This document shows, piece after piece, positions 23,141 through 34,148 of a stretch of 64,000 bases of DNA. Both the position numbers and the translations under genes were made by a program. The stretch is taken from contig CM049319.1 of NCBI GenBank assembly GCA_026874595.1, positions 60,458,917 to 60,522,916 of the forward strand. Direction: 5' to 3'. Source of the DNA: Sipunculus nudus. Lineage: Eukaryota; Annelida; Sipuncula; Golfingiida; Sipunculidae. Under the pieces are notes generated by a model that made no database searches, had not been told where the DNA came from, and saw nothing but the letters and a program-made list of their open reading frames with translations. Numbering within the stretch: the stretch's first letter is position 1; each line of letters starts with the position of its first letter.

Positions 23141-24226
23141 AGTTACACCTAACCATGAACCTTCTTCTAGCATGGTTCCCAGCCTGCCTTGCGCTAACTT
23201 TTTGTTATGCTCACGGAAGCATTGCACAAACCCTTTAATCATCGTCTCGCAACATGTCAGGATGTTTACACGTGTTAGTTTGTTCGTTTCGAAGCACCGC
23301 AATTTAATACCCGTCTTTTGATGACAAATTAATTGGCGTTCCCTTTTTTATGCTGTGCCTTAAAATATGCCGCAATGTGGCTTTCTGTATGGATTATGGA
23401 CACAAATTAACTCATTAAAAGCGGTTTCTACAATGCTTATTCAAGCGGGGTCCTATAATTATTGGTTTATTTTGATGTTTTTCGCTGTGAACATGTAATT
23501 TGAACAAATTCAGGTGATCTGTTGGAAAATATCTGTACATTCACTGTGGATATGAATGAGTTTCTTGCCATTCAAATGGCAAAAAATGCCATATTGTGAT
23601 TTCTGTTTATGAGAACAATATGAGACGACTAATAACACAAATATTGAATAAAGATTTGAACCCAAGAAAAATCTGATAAAGTGTCTTTAGTTTATGACGA
23701 GGAAAATTAAAATTAAGCAATCTTTGGCAGAAAATGTTAAACTTTTCGAATGACAAGAGGTTAAGCTAAATATTATGCATGTATATTAAAACAAAAATCG
23801 CTTTTAATACTATGCAACCAAAGCGCTTGTAACCATCTCCGACATACTTAGAACATAAATTTATGCTCATAGACACTCACAACTGCAGTTGATACATTGT
23901 ACAACGTTTATTCTAGTGTGTGCCGACTCGAAAAAGCATGTTTACACGCATCTAGGATGTCATTGTAAACTTACCTACAGGCGCGGCATATCAATATGGT
24001 TAGGCACAGTGATTGTTAATATTAATACAATAAAGTGCCAAGTCTTGTTAAAATGCCGCTGTGACGTCGTTGTCCGTCTGTCTGAACCACGCGCTCGTGT
24101 ACACACACACTCACTCAAGGCTCACAATAATAACGCAGACCAGCATATAAGATAAACGTATCTTTACTGCGTTAACCCTATCTAATACATCAAAGGTATC
24201 TACTCTAAAAAAATACGAGATCTGTT

Positions 24227-25800
24227 GGAAATTCTTGGACGCTCGCACGATCCGCTGCACTCTGACGTCATTACCCAGACCCCAGGTCTTCTGTGCTGAA
24301 CTCGTGCGCCCCAGTCCTTACCATCCGTATCTCGATACCTCCCGTCACGTCTAGGACGAACCTCACTCCTCCGCCGGCCACACTCGAGCGCCCTCTCTCG
24401 GCCTCGTTGACGTCCCCTCCGTCGACCGTGCGGTGCTGGTCTGCGACTCTGCGCCTCACCAGACTTCCAACCTCCCGGGATGCCGCTTGTCCGTCAGCTG
24501 GACTGTATACCCACTGTGCGCCCCCTGCGCTTTCGGCCTCGCCTTATTGGTCACACCCGAGGTAAAAAACTATCAGAAAAATACACGGAATGCTCATAAC
24601 TCCTATGGCTATTTCAAATACCACGGCAAGCATGCCATATGGGACTACTGCCTAGCAAGGTTCCTATCGGAAACCTCACATAATACCCCTGTGCTTATGC
24701 CGTTACACACTTTTAAAGTCGAACATTTGATTTACGTATTTACGTTACGTATTATCAGAGCTGCACGCGCTAAACGAAATAACATTGACAGTGTTACCCG
24801 TGCTGCCCTAACAGTGGGGTTTCATTGTTAACCATCCTTGTGATACATCACATACTGACATTATGGGAAAACCCCGTATTTCCCTCAATAAAACTTGCAC
24901 ATGGAATGACCAACAGCCCCGACTAAAACTGTTATATGAACATTTGAGCCGTCTTTGGCTTTACAATACATCAACACTAAAATTATACGCTACTGTGCAC
25001 TAGGGATAACAAATAGGCTTACTTCCCGAAACCTTGAGTTAACTTTTTTTCATATGAAGCCTTAAAAAAGACATCCTTTCAGTTTTAACTATATTCAGAC
25101 TGTGAGATACAATTCAAAAGTCTAAGCATTAGGCCAAAAAAAAAATAAGGTATGGTTCTCAGGCACTTTTTTTCAGAAATCAGTGCGGGCGGGCGGTATT
25201 TTATTTTTGACCTTATTTTGGATGTTTCGATAAAAATGTCATTTAATCAGGAAAAAGCATGAAAATAACAAATTTTTTGCTAAACACTACATAAATTGTA
25301 TTATTTATCTTCTTGAAAGATAAAAATCAAAATAAAAATTTTTGATGCGGGGGGTTAAAATTGACGCGGGCGGTGCCTGAGAACCATACCTTTTATTTTT
25401 TTTGGCCTTACATTTACAAGAAAGAGACAAGTGAGAATAGCTTACGGGTCTTTAACCCTAACCTTACGATGGCAATCTCAATCTGCGGCTTCTGTCCTGC
25501 TCCCGATCTCTCCTCGTTGGCGGCTTCAAGTGCAATATAGACTGGGAACTGAGCCCCTTTATACTGGTCTCCACTGAAAGCTACTGACTATTTATAAGAT
25601 ACATGAATTACAAAACGTTACAATAAGCGAAGTGCTCGATTGCCCTATGAATATTCATTAGCTTCGACATGCACGCTAGCTAAGCCTTTTACACAGGCGT
25701 GCCCCTTCACCTCCGAACTAGTGACCTATGAACTACTTAACCCGAGCGCACGGCCCCGGTGTGCCTAATTACAGTGAGCGCTCACTCGCTCACTCAACCA
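24227..25800 (-). mobile_element. GC-rich retroelement-like remnant, tentative
   Basis: 24230-24560 is far richer in GC than its surroundings. Read on the minus strand, the stretch from about 25775 down begins TGTAATTAGG and contains TATAAATAG and TATAAAGGGG boxes followed by AGCCGCC-rich sequence, which resembles an LTR promoter. A short minus-strand open frame (24459-24271) is not recognised. No second LTR, PBS or pol domain is seen, so the call is weak. A TTA-type MITE (25132-25407) is inserted within. Confidence 0.25.
25132..25407 (+). mobile_element. TTA-flanked MITE, 276 bp (PIF/Harbinger-like)
   Basis: Terminal inverted repeats of about 35 bases run GGCCAAAA...GGTATGGTTCTCAGGCAC, with TTA on both sides. 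A 3-bp TTA/TAA target duplication is the known habit of PIF/Harbinger elements. There is no coding capacity. It is shorter than the ~337-bp copies through an internal deletion. Confidence 0.8.
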
Positions 25801-25869
25801 GAACAGCGAAACAAGCGAGTGATTAAAAAATGTGTATAATTGGGTAATTTTGTGTGGGGAATTTTTTTT

Positions 25870-26030
25870 AACGCGTCACAATGCTATCGAAGTGAGCAAA
25901 CCTACACGTGTGAACATCCTGACATGTGACTCTGGTTTTGTTTCGCGCGGTGTATTGTTGGACGATGATGTAGGGGTTGTGCCATGCCTCCGTGAGCATA
26001 GCGCAAGGCAGGCTGGGAACCTTGTAACTT
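25870..26030 (+). repeat. Inverted homolog of the 13430-13570 and 23160-23300 segments
   Basis: Words such as ACACGTGTGAACATCCTGAC, CTCCGTGAGCATA and GCGCAAGGCAGGCTGGGAAC match the reverse complement of the upstream regions of both left exon 1 copies. Open frames cross it in both places, but with different lengths and content, so coding is doubtful. Confidence 0.6.
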
Positions 26031-26105
26031 TCACCGAACTGAGACTGACTGAAATGGACTTTGAGGCTGACTGATATGGACTTTGAGACTTTTTTGCAGC
26101 ATTCA
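26030..26105 (-). promoter_or_regulatory. Orphan SLC22-promoter-like block
   Basis: The reverse complement contains TCAGTCAGCCTCAAAGTCCA and ATCTCAGTTCG-like words that also stand just upstream of right exon 1 (33395-33480). No exon 1 follows it on the minus strand before the retroelement-like patch. It may be a leftover of the inverted duplication. Confidence 0.45.
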
Positions 26106-26109
26106 AGTC

Positions 26110-27690
26110 ATGTGGAGGTAACTGCCTGAGAGTATTGTTCAAAGGCAAAACGTTCGTGCATTGTATTGGCGTTTCATCACAATCAAAAAGGTCCTTGGGT
26201 CACACAAACTGATAACATGTGTTTAGTTCACATGCTATCACTTTTGAACTTTTACAATCATAGAATAATTGCTGCTTGGTTCGGAAATCAATGAGGTATT
26301 ATTCAAGGTCTAATGAATTTTTCACAGTGACCGTATATTGTACATAAAACACTAAGCGTGGCTCCCACACGCTGTGAGAAATGGAAGGATTCTTCAGGTT
26401 TCGCAAGCTTCCAAACACCCGTCTGTGCTTGGAAAGGTAAACTGTGATTGGCTTCGAGTTTAAACAAAGTTGTTTGCGCCTTGCAGAATTGGAGAAAAAA
26501 TCTGATTGGCTCATCGTGTAAACAATCATGACTGCCCATGAAAAGCTCGTGCGTTACTGCAAGAGAGGAAATATCAAACAGAAGGTAAAACTGATCTCAG
26601 GCGACACCAGCAATTTGGTATAGAGACTGTCTTGAAAGGTGACGATTGCATCTTGTGTATGCCGGGGGGGGGGGGGGGGGATGAAAAAAGTCTCTGCTTC
26701 CAAGCACTTTCGACTGCAATGCAAAGCGACCGGCATATCGAAGAACATCCATTTGTGCTGGTGATACCTGCAATGTGAGTGGTTAACTATTAAGCAGGAG
26801 AATTCCACAGAGACAAAACCGCCTTGTAGCCAAACCTGATGGGCAACCACTGTTTCTTGCAGCGGTTAGTGTAGCGAATAGTTGAGCATAGCGTAACCGC
26901 TGCTTATGGAGCGTACCAGCTATATATTTTATCAAACAAATTAACTATGAATCACTCATCCAAAACATGCTTCAGATTTTTTTTTTATGATGAAAGCTTC
27001 CAACAATTAGACAAATGAAGGTCCTAACAGGAATTGAGAAAACACGGTGACTTGTGTCGGAAATGTCACAGAGGAATAACACAATATTTAAAAAAACTGA
27101 CGAATTATACTGTTTCCCATCCTAGTTTCCAGACTACATCGAAAATCCTAAGGGATCCAGCTCCTTTGGTGAATTTTTACATTTTGGAAAGAAATTGCCT
27201 TGTTAATTCTACTGGAAAGCACCTTTTTACTAAAGAGGCATCAGCTGACATCGAGCACACCTTTAAACTGGTTCACAGCCTGCGTTGTATACTGGAAGAG
27301 CATAGCGCTCTACATTACCGTGCAGACACGAGAGGTTCTCCGCACAGTACTCTACCAATCTGCAAGTTAGGTACGTCTTAAGGCTCCTGTCAGTTCACAG
27401 TTTACATATTTCAACCTGTCCCTGTAGGACTTTATTCCTTTTCATATTTGGATTAAACAATTTTTGGTTGGGCCTACATAGGTTTCCCCGAGTGCAAAAC
27501 CATTGATTTTAAAGTCATTGTGTGTATTCTATTGGATTCTCTGACAATCATAAAGGTCATTGGGTCACAAAGCATACACTTTTTGTAAACGTGATCTTAA
27601 CATTGGCTTCATCAAAAACATGACGCCTGCTGAGCTCTGAGTATCAATTAGTTCAACGATAGCTTGTATAAACAATTTAGGGGCGGATAC
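26110..27690. other. Intergenic stretch, no recognised gene
   Basis: It contains a poly-G run near 26664-26680. A 115-codon open frame at 27034-27381 matches no family I know and has no neighbours or splice context to support it. Nothing else stands out. Confidence 0.5.
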
Positions 27691-27699
27691 AGGGTCTAA

Positions 27700-28990
27700 G
27701 ACAAGTGGCTCATGCGTCATGACGCTCAGCTTAATTTGACATACATTATTATTAATTATTGTTTTGATCTGGTTAAAAAATATTTGTTAACTTGAACAAT
27801 GGGTAGAATGGTTCCCAGAGTGCTCAAAATCAGGCGTTTTGTCCGAAGGCCTTGGGAAATAAGAAACAACGACCTTATTTAGGATATCCGAGAAGATTTT
27901 ACCAAGAACACCCTAGATGTTAGGCTTTATGTTTAACTACTAATATTTGTGTCCCCCTAATTTATCTGGTACTTAATGCTCACAGAATATGGATTACAGT
28001 GACCTTATTTAGAGTTTCTACAATAATTTTACAGGACCCTTCCTGCATCTTAATTATATTAGAATTTTCCAGGCCTAACTGCTACCGTTGGTGGCCGTTT
28101 GACTAATCGGTTGCTAAAATCATGTTCTAGCACGTACAAAGCTCACAGAATATAGTCAGGGTAACCTTTTTTTGCTTTCTAAGGAGACATCACATTCACG
28201 TTTCTGGGTCCTTCATTGAGGTGATGGCCATGTCTGATTTCTGGGTGCTCAAAATTAGGTTTTCTGCTCCTACCTCACAGATTATATGGCATCATGAGCT
28301 AATCTGAGGTGCTAAAGGAGAGTTTTCCAAGATTTAAGGTTCTTAGTCCAACCGTTATGATTTTTTCCCATCTGTACTAATAGCATGTTTTGCCTATAGT
28401 CCACAGAAAATATGTCACACGGACCTTATTTCAAGATTCAAAGGAGACCTTCCTGTAATTTACAATAGAAAGTTCTAGGTCCAACAGTTAGTTTGTGCCC
28501 AGTATGACTGTCTTGGAGCTACGAATCATGTGGTTTGCCAGTAAATCGTGTAATATAGGTTTCAAGCAGATTTGCCTATAACCTCCCGGTATGTTGCGTT
28601 AGAAGATTCCAAGCCTAACAGATATGATTTGTGTCCATCTGACATTCAGGATGCTCATATGACATCTTTTTCCTATATTTCGCAGAATAAAGGTCACGGT
28701 GAGCTTATCTCATGTTTCAAAGTACATTTGCACTGTACTTCTCTACTTACATTAGAAGATTCCAAGCATAAGTGGATACAATTTGTGCTCCTCTGAATGT
28801 CTTGGTGGTTAAAGTCATGTTTTTGGCCCGCGAGTCACAGAATATAGGTCACCATGCCCTAATATCAATTTCGAAGGACATTTGCCTGGGACCTCTTGCA
28901 TGTACAGTTAGAATTTTAAGTTCCTAGGTCGGTTTGTGGCTTGTTAACGGACGGCTGGAGGACAGGGTGATCGCTATAGCTCAAATGACT
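27700..28990 (+). repeat. Degenerate ~155-bp tandem array with CAGCTGAGTTAAAAA end
   Basis: About eight diverged units recur with CACAGAATATAGGTCAC, AAGGAGA(C/A)...TTGCCT and TTCTAGGTCCAACAG(T/A). It closes with GGACGG...GCTATAGCTCAAATGAC and CAGCTGAGTTAAAAA, the same terminus as at 7740 and 49840. Family: the repeat of 41630-43440. Confidence 0.65.
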
Positions 28991-29281
28991 AACAGCCAGC
29001 TGAGTTAAAAAAGGAAAGCTCAACGCCCTGGGACAGGTAACAAAGTGTGGCTTATACATAACTCTTGCATGCAGACTTATATTGAAGAAAACAATACCAG
29101 ACGCAAAAAAGACGCTCCACGTCAGTATGAAACGTAAATTTTTCAATTGAAAACCTTTCTTAGTTGACTCTCTGGTAATTTTTCCTGTATAATCGATAGA
29201 ATCCTGTACAGCTGTGCAAGTTTGCTCTTATTTCTAGATCAGGTATGTCCACAAGAACGACCAATAAAAATTCAAATTACT

Positions 29282-31280
29282 TTAACTACAGATCATTAAG
29301 TCAGTGCTTATTTCCAGATTGAGTATGGAAACAAAAAGACCAGTCACACTCCATATCACTTTATATAAGCTTTTAAAGATTGTGTCTTTTTCCAGATTTA
29401 TAATAAAATTGTCCACAGGAATTAATGTGCAGTAACACTGTATATTACTTGACTTCAACTTTTCAAACTTATTTTCTAATTCCTGACTGATTTTATCAAG
29501 TTCATCAGTTTTTATGACAACGGACCTTCTCAAGGAATTTTCTCTGACAACAAAGTGGATTTTACCAGAATTTTCTGTTTTCAAAAACATTTTTTCAGTA
29601 GACCTTAACAAATTAGCTTTTATTGACTTTATCCTTTTCCCTTTAGCCTTTAGTTCATCTAGTTCCTCAAGTTCTTTCCCCTTGTATTGCAGCAGAAGTG
29701 TTATTGGTCTTTTTATCTAAGTAATTCGTATATTTCTGTCTTGCTCGTGCTACTGACAGTAGTATAGACTTGCTGTTCACTAGAACAGAAACGCTCCGTA
29801 CAGAGGTAGAGGGGTCCCAAATAAGTATCTGGCTAATGTAGCTTTGTTCCTTCAAATTTTCCACCTCTATATCTTTATTCACGGAAAACCCTCTTTCCAC
29901 GGTTTCATGGCCGTGTGATAAACACAAAAGCATCCTGAAAACCTTGAAATGTCGGACATTTGCCATATGCTTGTAAAAAAAACTAACCATCCTATACTCA
30001 CTGTTGTAAGGATCAAATTGATTGATGTCAAGAATTTCTATGAACTAGCAGAAAAGCTCATCAGCATTTCCAGGGTTAACTTTTCTAAGAGGGTTGAAAT
30101 GATTCTTTTCAATCTGGTTTAACAGTCAACTTTGTCTTTGCACATGTCCAGCATCAGGGCATTTTATGTTTCTCACAAGAGAATGCTTTACTGGATCTGT
30201 CCCAGGATCTTTAATTTGCAGTTTATGCGGTGTATTCTAAATTCCGCTCACTCATTGTTTTCTTAGACACTAGCAGTTTCACAGACTCATTGGCCATAAA
30301 ACCCGTGTCAACACTTTTGTCATTCGCATGTAATTTTGAATCATTTATATCAATTTCTAAAAATTATAGAGATACTGCTGCCTGCATCATCTACCACTCT
30401 AGCATTAAGGATGTTTAGCATCATATATCTTTTAGCAATTTCTGAAGGTCTTCTGGCCAAAAGGGCAACATTGGACGGTTTGGTACCTTTTCCTGGGCTA
30501 CTGAATCGGAAAACCAAGGTTAGCTTTCATTTAAGGATTTCCAAGTCTTCCTTTTTCAATAGGAACAATTTGTTCTGAGATGCATAGTGTTTTACAATTA
30601 GCATATTTCACAATATTAGGTGCCTATCTGCCACCTGTAATTTTCCAGCCATCTTAGTTTATAATACTTCAGAGAAAACACCTAACACTGGGAGGCACGA
30701 GTGTAGGTTTTCTCTACGAGAAGGGGAATCTTTAAAATGGTAGTTAAGGCTTGACAGAAAGCCATCCATATTCCTCGTATTGCCGAAGGACCATCCTTGA
30801 AAGCACCATGTAATATATGGAGGCAACACCTACCTATGAAAATCATTGAGGCCTTTGTATCTTTGTTGATCTCATCTTGAATGAGTCCATGGAATTCTCA
30901 ATTAATATTCGGGCAATTCATTGACAACTGGATCACATTGCTCAAATTGAGAGACTAATACGTAAATATCTTGCCGCCTGATAGAAAGGGAAAGTAAAGA
31001 TTTAAAATGAGAGGCCAAGCCAAAACAACAGAGATTTGCACATTTGCGCTCCCGACACGAAAAAGTTTTTCGCAATGGCACTGTCAGGGAACATTTTATG
31101 AAACGAACTGTTGATATCCTCACAGGACTTGTATTAACAGTGACTGTTCATAACTTCAAGAAACCACATAAATTCAGCACCAAATGTGTCTTCCCTGGCA
31201 GCATGATCACCAATGCCGGTACTGCTGACGAAGTTAGGGCGTGCGCTTGGAAACTGTGGTTTGTCAGAAGCACTTAAATC
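29282..31280 (-). pseudogene. Decayed hAT-like transposase gene
   Basis: Minus-strand fragments in shifting frames spell conserved pieces of a TE-derived protein family I recall from many invertebrate and fish gene predictions. They are SCEDINSSFHKMFPDS near 31120-31070, SCRERKCANLCCFGLA near 31060-31010, LHILHGAFKDG near 30820, a KMAGKLQVADR-like stretch near 30650, and HGHETVERGFSVNKD near 29900, followed by a lysine/glutamate-rich coiled tail (29611-29282). The VERGFS box resembles the hAT C-terminal dimerisation motif. Frameshifts (for example near 31070) and stops show it is dead. The exact family is from memory and unverified. Confidence 0.6.
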
Positions 31281-31539
31281 AAAAACAAAAACAAGAAAAA
31301 TACACGTTGCGCCACCAGTCTTCAAGAACTAAAGAAACTAATCGTTATCAATAAACACACATTGTTTTAGGACACTTGATGAAACCACAACTGAGTAACT
31401 GACATAATTGCTGTCATCTGTTGGTGTAAACACAGAAAAAAATCATAAAAATTAGAAGAATACAGGTGGCCTTATCAGTTTTCGTTAACTGGCAAACTGG
31501 TTGTTTTCAATATTCAAGGCAGGATTTATGGCAATTCAT

Positions 31540-31790
31540 ATTTTAATTACCAGGATACTGGAGTTTTTGTATTCAATTTTTAATTATTCTGGGGGGGGGG
31601 GGGGTGGGTAATTACAAGCCCCATAGCTCCGCGGATTTAGGTAGCACTGATCTAATTTCAAGTTTCCTAGAAGATTTTTTTAGACATCCCTTGATTTACA
31701 CTAGAAGTTTCTAGGTCCAGCGGTTACGATTTTTGACCTGCTAACGGACGGCCGGACCGCCGGACGGCCAGGCGCCCGGACGCTAAAAAT
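31540..31790 (+). repeat. Single unit of the CCCCATAGCTC repeat family
   Basis: It has a poly-G run (31591-31604), CCCCATAGCTCCGCGG, TTTCTAGGTCCAGCGG and a GGACGGCCGGACCGCCGG tail. It is a solo version of the ~340-bp units at 44000-47165. Confidence 0.65.
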
Positions 31791-33380
31791 GGAATATCCA
31801 ACGATATAGGCCAAACTATACAAAGTAAAAGGCTCATGGCCACATGAATATCTGACTGCATGATCACAGTCGTATAAATAACATTTGTATTCGAGAATCG
31901 TAGTTCTCTTTCCAATTCCCCAGAGGTTTTCAATAAATAATATCTAATGTTCTTATTATGGTTCATGTTTACAGGGACATTTATTTTTTTCAAATATAGC
32001 AATATATACAGAAAAACAACAACTGACAAAGAACACGTTGTATGCACATTACATATGATATTCATAAAAGTTTATTACATATTAAAACACATTTGCGGAT
32101 CCTTATATGGTGGCCCTGCAGGTGTCCTCCGCAGTGCGTATCAGTGTTAGTCTGAAAGAGAAAAAGCTGCTTTGTTCATCATGAGCCGGCCAATGCATAG
32201 GACGCCCCTTTTGGACGATTCTTCGTAAATGTCACATTACTGTTCCGTTGAATGCCGCTACACTGTGTCATGTGGCTGCCCACGTCGGATTTGAATAAGT
32301 ACCCTATACAGGCACCGAGTACAAAAAAAAATAAAATAAGAATCAGTGTTACCAGTTTAAATAACTCTTAGGCCACAAGAATGCAAGCACTTATGAGAAC
32401 CTTAAAAGAAAATAAAGCACTTTTCGAGAGTTTGAAAATAATAAAAAAAATGTGTGCACCTTTGAGCACTTTTTAAGCACCCGTGCGAACCCTGATATAA
32501 TTATTAAGTGTGATTAAATGGTTTGTTTAAATAAGTATTATGTCTTCCCCTCTTATTGTATGGTAATATATAATTAGCTAATTTGCATATCTAATAAGCA
32601 TCGGGTCGCCTCATATGGTTATCGTGTGGTTTATGACACGTATTATACTGCATCCATTGGTTATTTATGTCAAGGTGTGCTTCCTTAGTTACCGCATTTT
32701 GAACTCCCCAGTAGATCGCTGGATGTATAATTATAGCTAATTAGCATATATAATTTGCAACGGGTCAAGTAATTTATATCATTTTTTTTTGTGGATATGC
32801 TTTTTAACACTCATCTACAGGAGTAAGCAATGTTCTTTGGCAATATTTTTACAGGTTTCAATTTTTTTCAAAGAGGAGACGTAATTTCCGTGTTAATTTT
32901 AAAGCGATGAACTTTATGGTTCATTAGGCCCTTAAGGCAGCCGACATTTTGCAAGAAACTCGACTTACTGCTAAAATCATCTTTTTGTCCAAACCAGCCA
33001 CAATTGTGTGGCTAACACGTCCCCTGGTTTTGGAACGGAGCTTTTCTTTTATTTAAAAATCTGAAGCATGGATTCATTGTTGAACACTGTTTAATGAAAT
33101 ATGTAGAAGGGAGCCTTGTAAGTGTGTTATGTACAATATAAATATACCCCTATTGCCATTGAAAAGTTTATTAGACTTTGAACAGTAACTCATTATTCCC
33201 AAGCTGTCGTTGAATAAATTAATTTTCAAAACCCAGCAGCAAGCTATGATTGTTAAAGGTCAAGAGTGATATCATGTGTACATAATGAAGTTAGTTTTTA
33301 TGACCTAGGGACCCTTTTAGCTGTCGGGAAATGCCAATACAACACACCTTTTGGGTTAAACAATAATTTTAGACTGTTAC
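31790..33380. other. Intergenic stretch upstream of right gene
   Basis: AT-rich. Around 32570-32770 two diverged copies of an ATTAGC(T/A)AATT...GGGTC(G/A)-type segment are visible. No gene, RNA or element end recognised. Confidence 0.5.
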
Positions 33381-33516
33381 TTCCACGTAAAAAGATCTAG
33401 AGTGCTGCAAAAAGTCCAAAAGTCCACTTCAGTCAGCCTCAAAGTCCATTTCATTTTATCTCAGTTCGATGAAGGTTCACATACGGGTGAGTTGAATTAG
33501 ATTCTATAAGGCAAGT
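33380..33516 (+). promoter_or_regulatory. Putative promoter/5' UTR of right SLC22 gene
   Basis: The last ~45 bases before ATG (CACATACGGGT, then TTGAATTAGATTCTATA) are shared almost unchanged with both left exon 1 copies, which suggests conserved 5' UTR or core promoter. Upstream lies a short imperfect repeat of AGTCCA(A/T)TT with CAGTCAGCCTCA between. No TATA box is obvious. The start site is not defined by sequence alone. Confidence 0.5.
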
Positions 33517-33918
33517 ATGACACCACTGAAACTACATGAGATAAAAGGCCACTGTGGTCTATACCAAATTGGCGTTTTCTTTGTATGTAGTTTGTCCGGC
33601 CTCGTCTACAGTTTCAATAATCTTGGGTTGGTGTTTTTTGGAGCTACTCCTGAAAACTGGTGCGCCGTACCCGACCTTGCCCATTTGAATCTTACTCTGG
33701 ATCAGCTGAAGAATTTCAGCATCCCGCTAGAGGAGAAAGACCGACAGAACGTCTTCAGCTGTTGTCGGATATATAAGAGGAATTATTCCGCCTTCACAAG
33801 AGATGAGGTTTTGGAAGTGATGAGGGGAGGATATGACACAAACGCTTTAGATGTGGTAGGGTGTAACCGTGGATGGCAGTATGACCAGTCTGTGTACATC
33901 TCCACTATTGTTACCAAG
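33517..33918 (+). CDS. Right SLC22 gene, exon 1 (residues 1-134)
   Basis: The exon opens with ATG in the context GCAAGTATGA and ends ACCAAG|gtaggt in phase 0. It encodes the cytosolic N-terminus, TM1 and most of the large extracellular loop. Loop cysteines are C49, C82, C83 and C116. Sequons are NLT at 58, NFS at 66 and NYS at 89. The left-gene copies have serine at position 82, so this gene carries one extra loop cysteine. Confidence 0.93.
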
Positions 33919-34099
33919 GTAGGTCAACCTACTTAAACTTTTGAAACAAACGATTAGTGGAAACCTTAAGTAGAAAACAAGTCAGAAGGACACAGTAGAA
34001 AAAGCGGGGACCTCCTAGATTTTTTTAAATAAATGTAAAAATACGACAATACATGGTAAAATAGACATTTAAACGTATTTAAAAATTAAAGTAGGTATT

Positions 34100-34148
<49 letters not shown>

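Larger units (their letters stand above)
14498..24223. repeat. Tandem unit B (about 9.7 kb) with distal exon 1
   Basis: A second copy of unit A, joined directly to it at GAGATCT|GTTATTTT. B carries about 245 bp at roughly 18955-19203 missing from A, and an extra piece near 16502-16540. It ends at GAGATCT|GTTGGAAA, where unrelated sequence begins. The divergence level suits either a recent duplication or two alleles. Confidence 0.92.

Noticed and set aside
27034-27381. 115-codon + frame in the intergenic region
   Set aside because: No recognised family, splice context or repeat copy supports it, and a frame this long can occur by chance in 64 kb.
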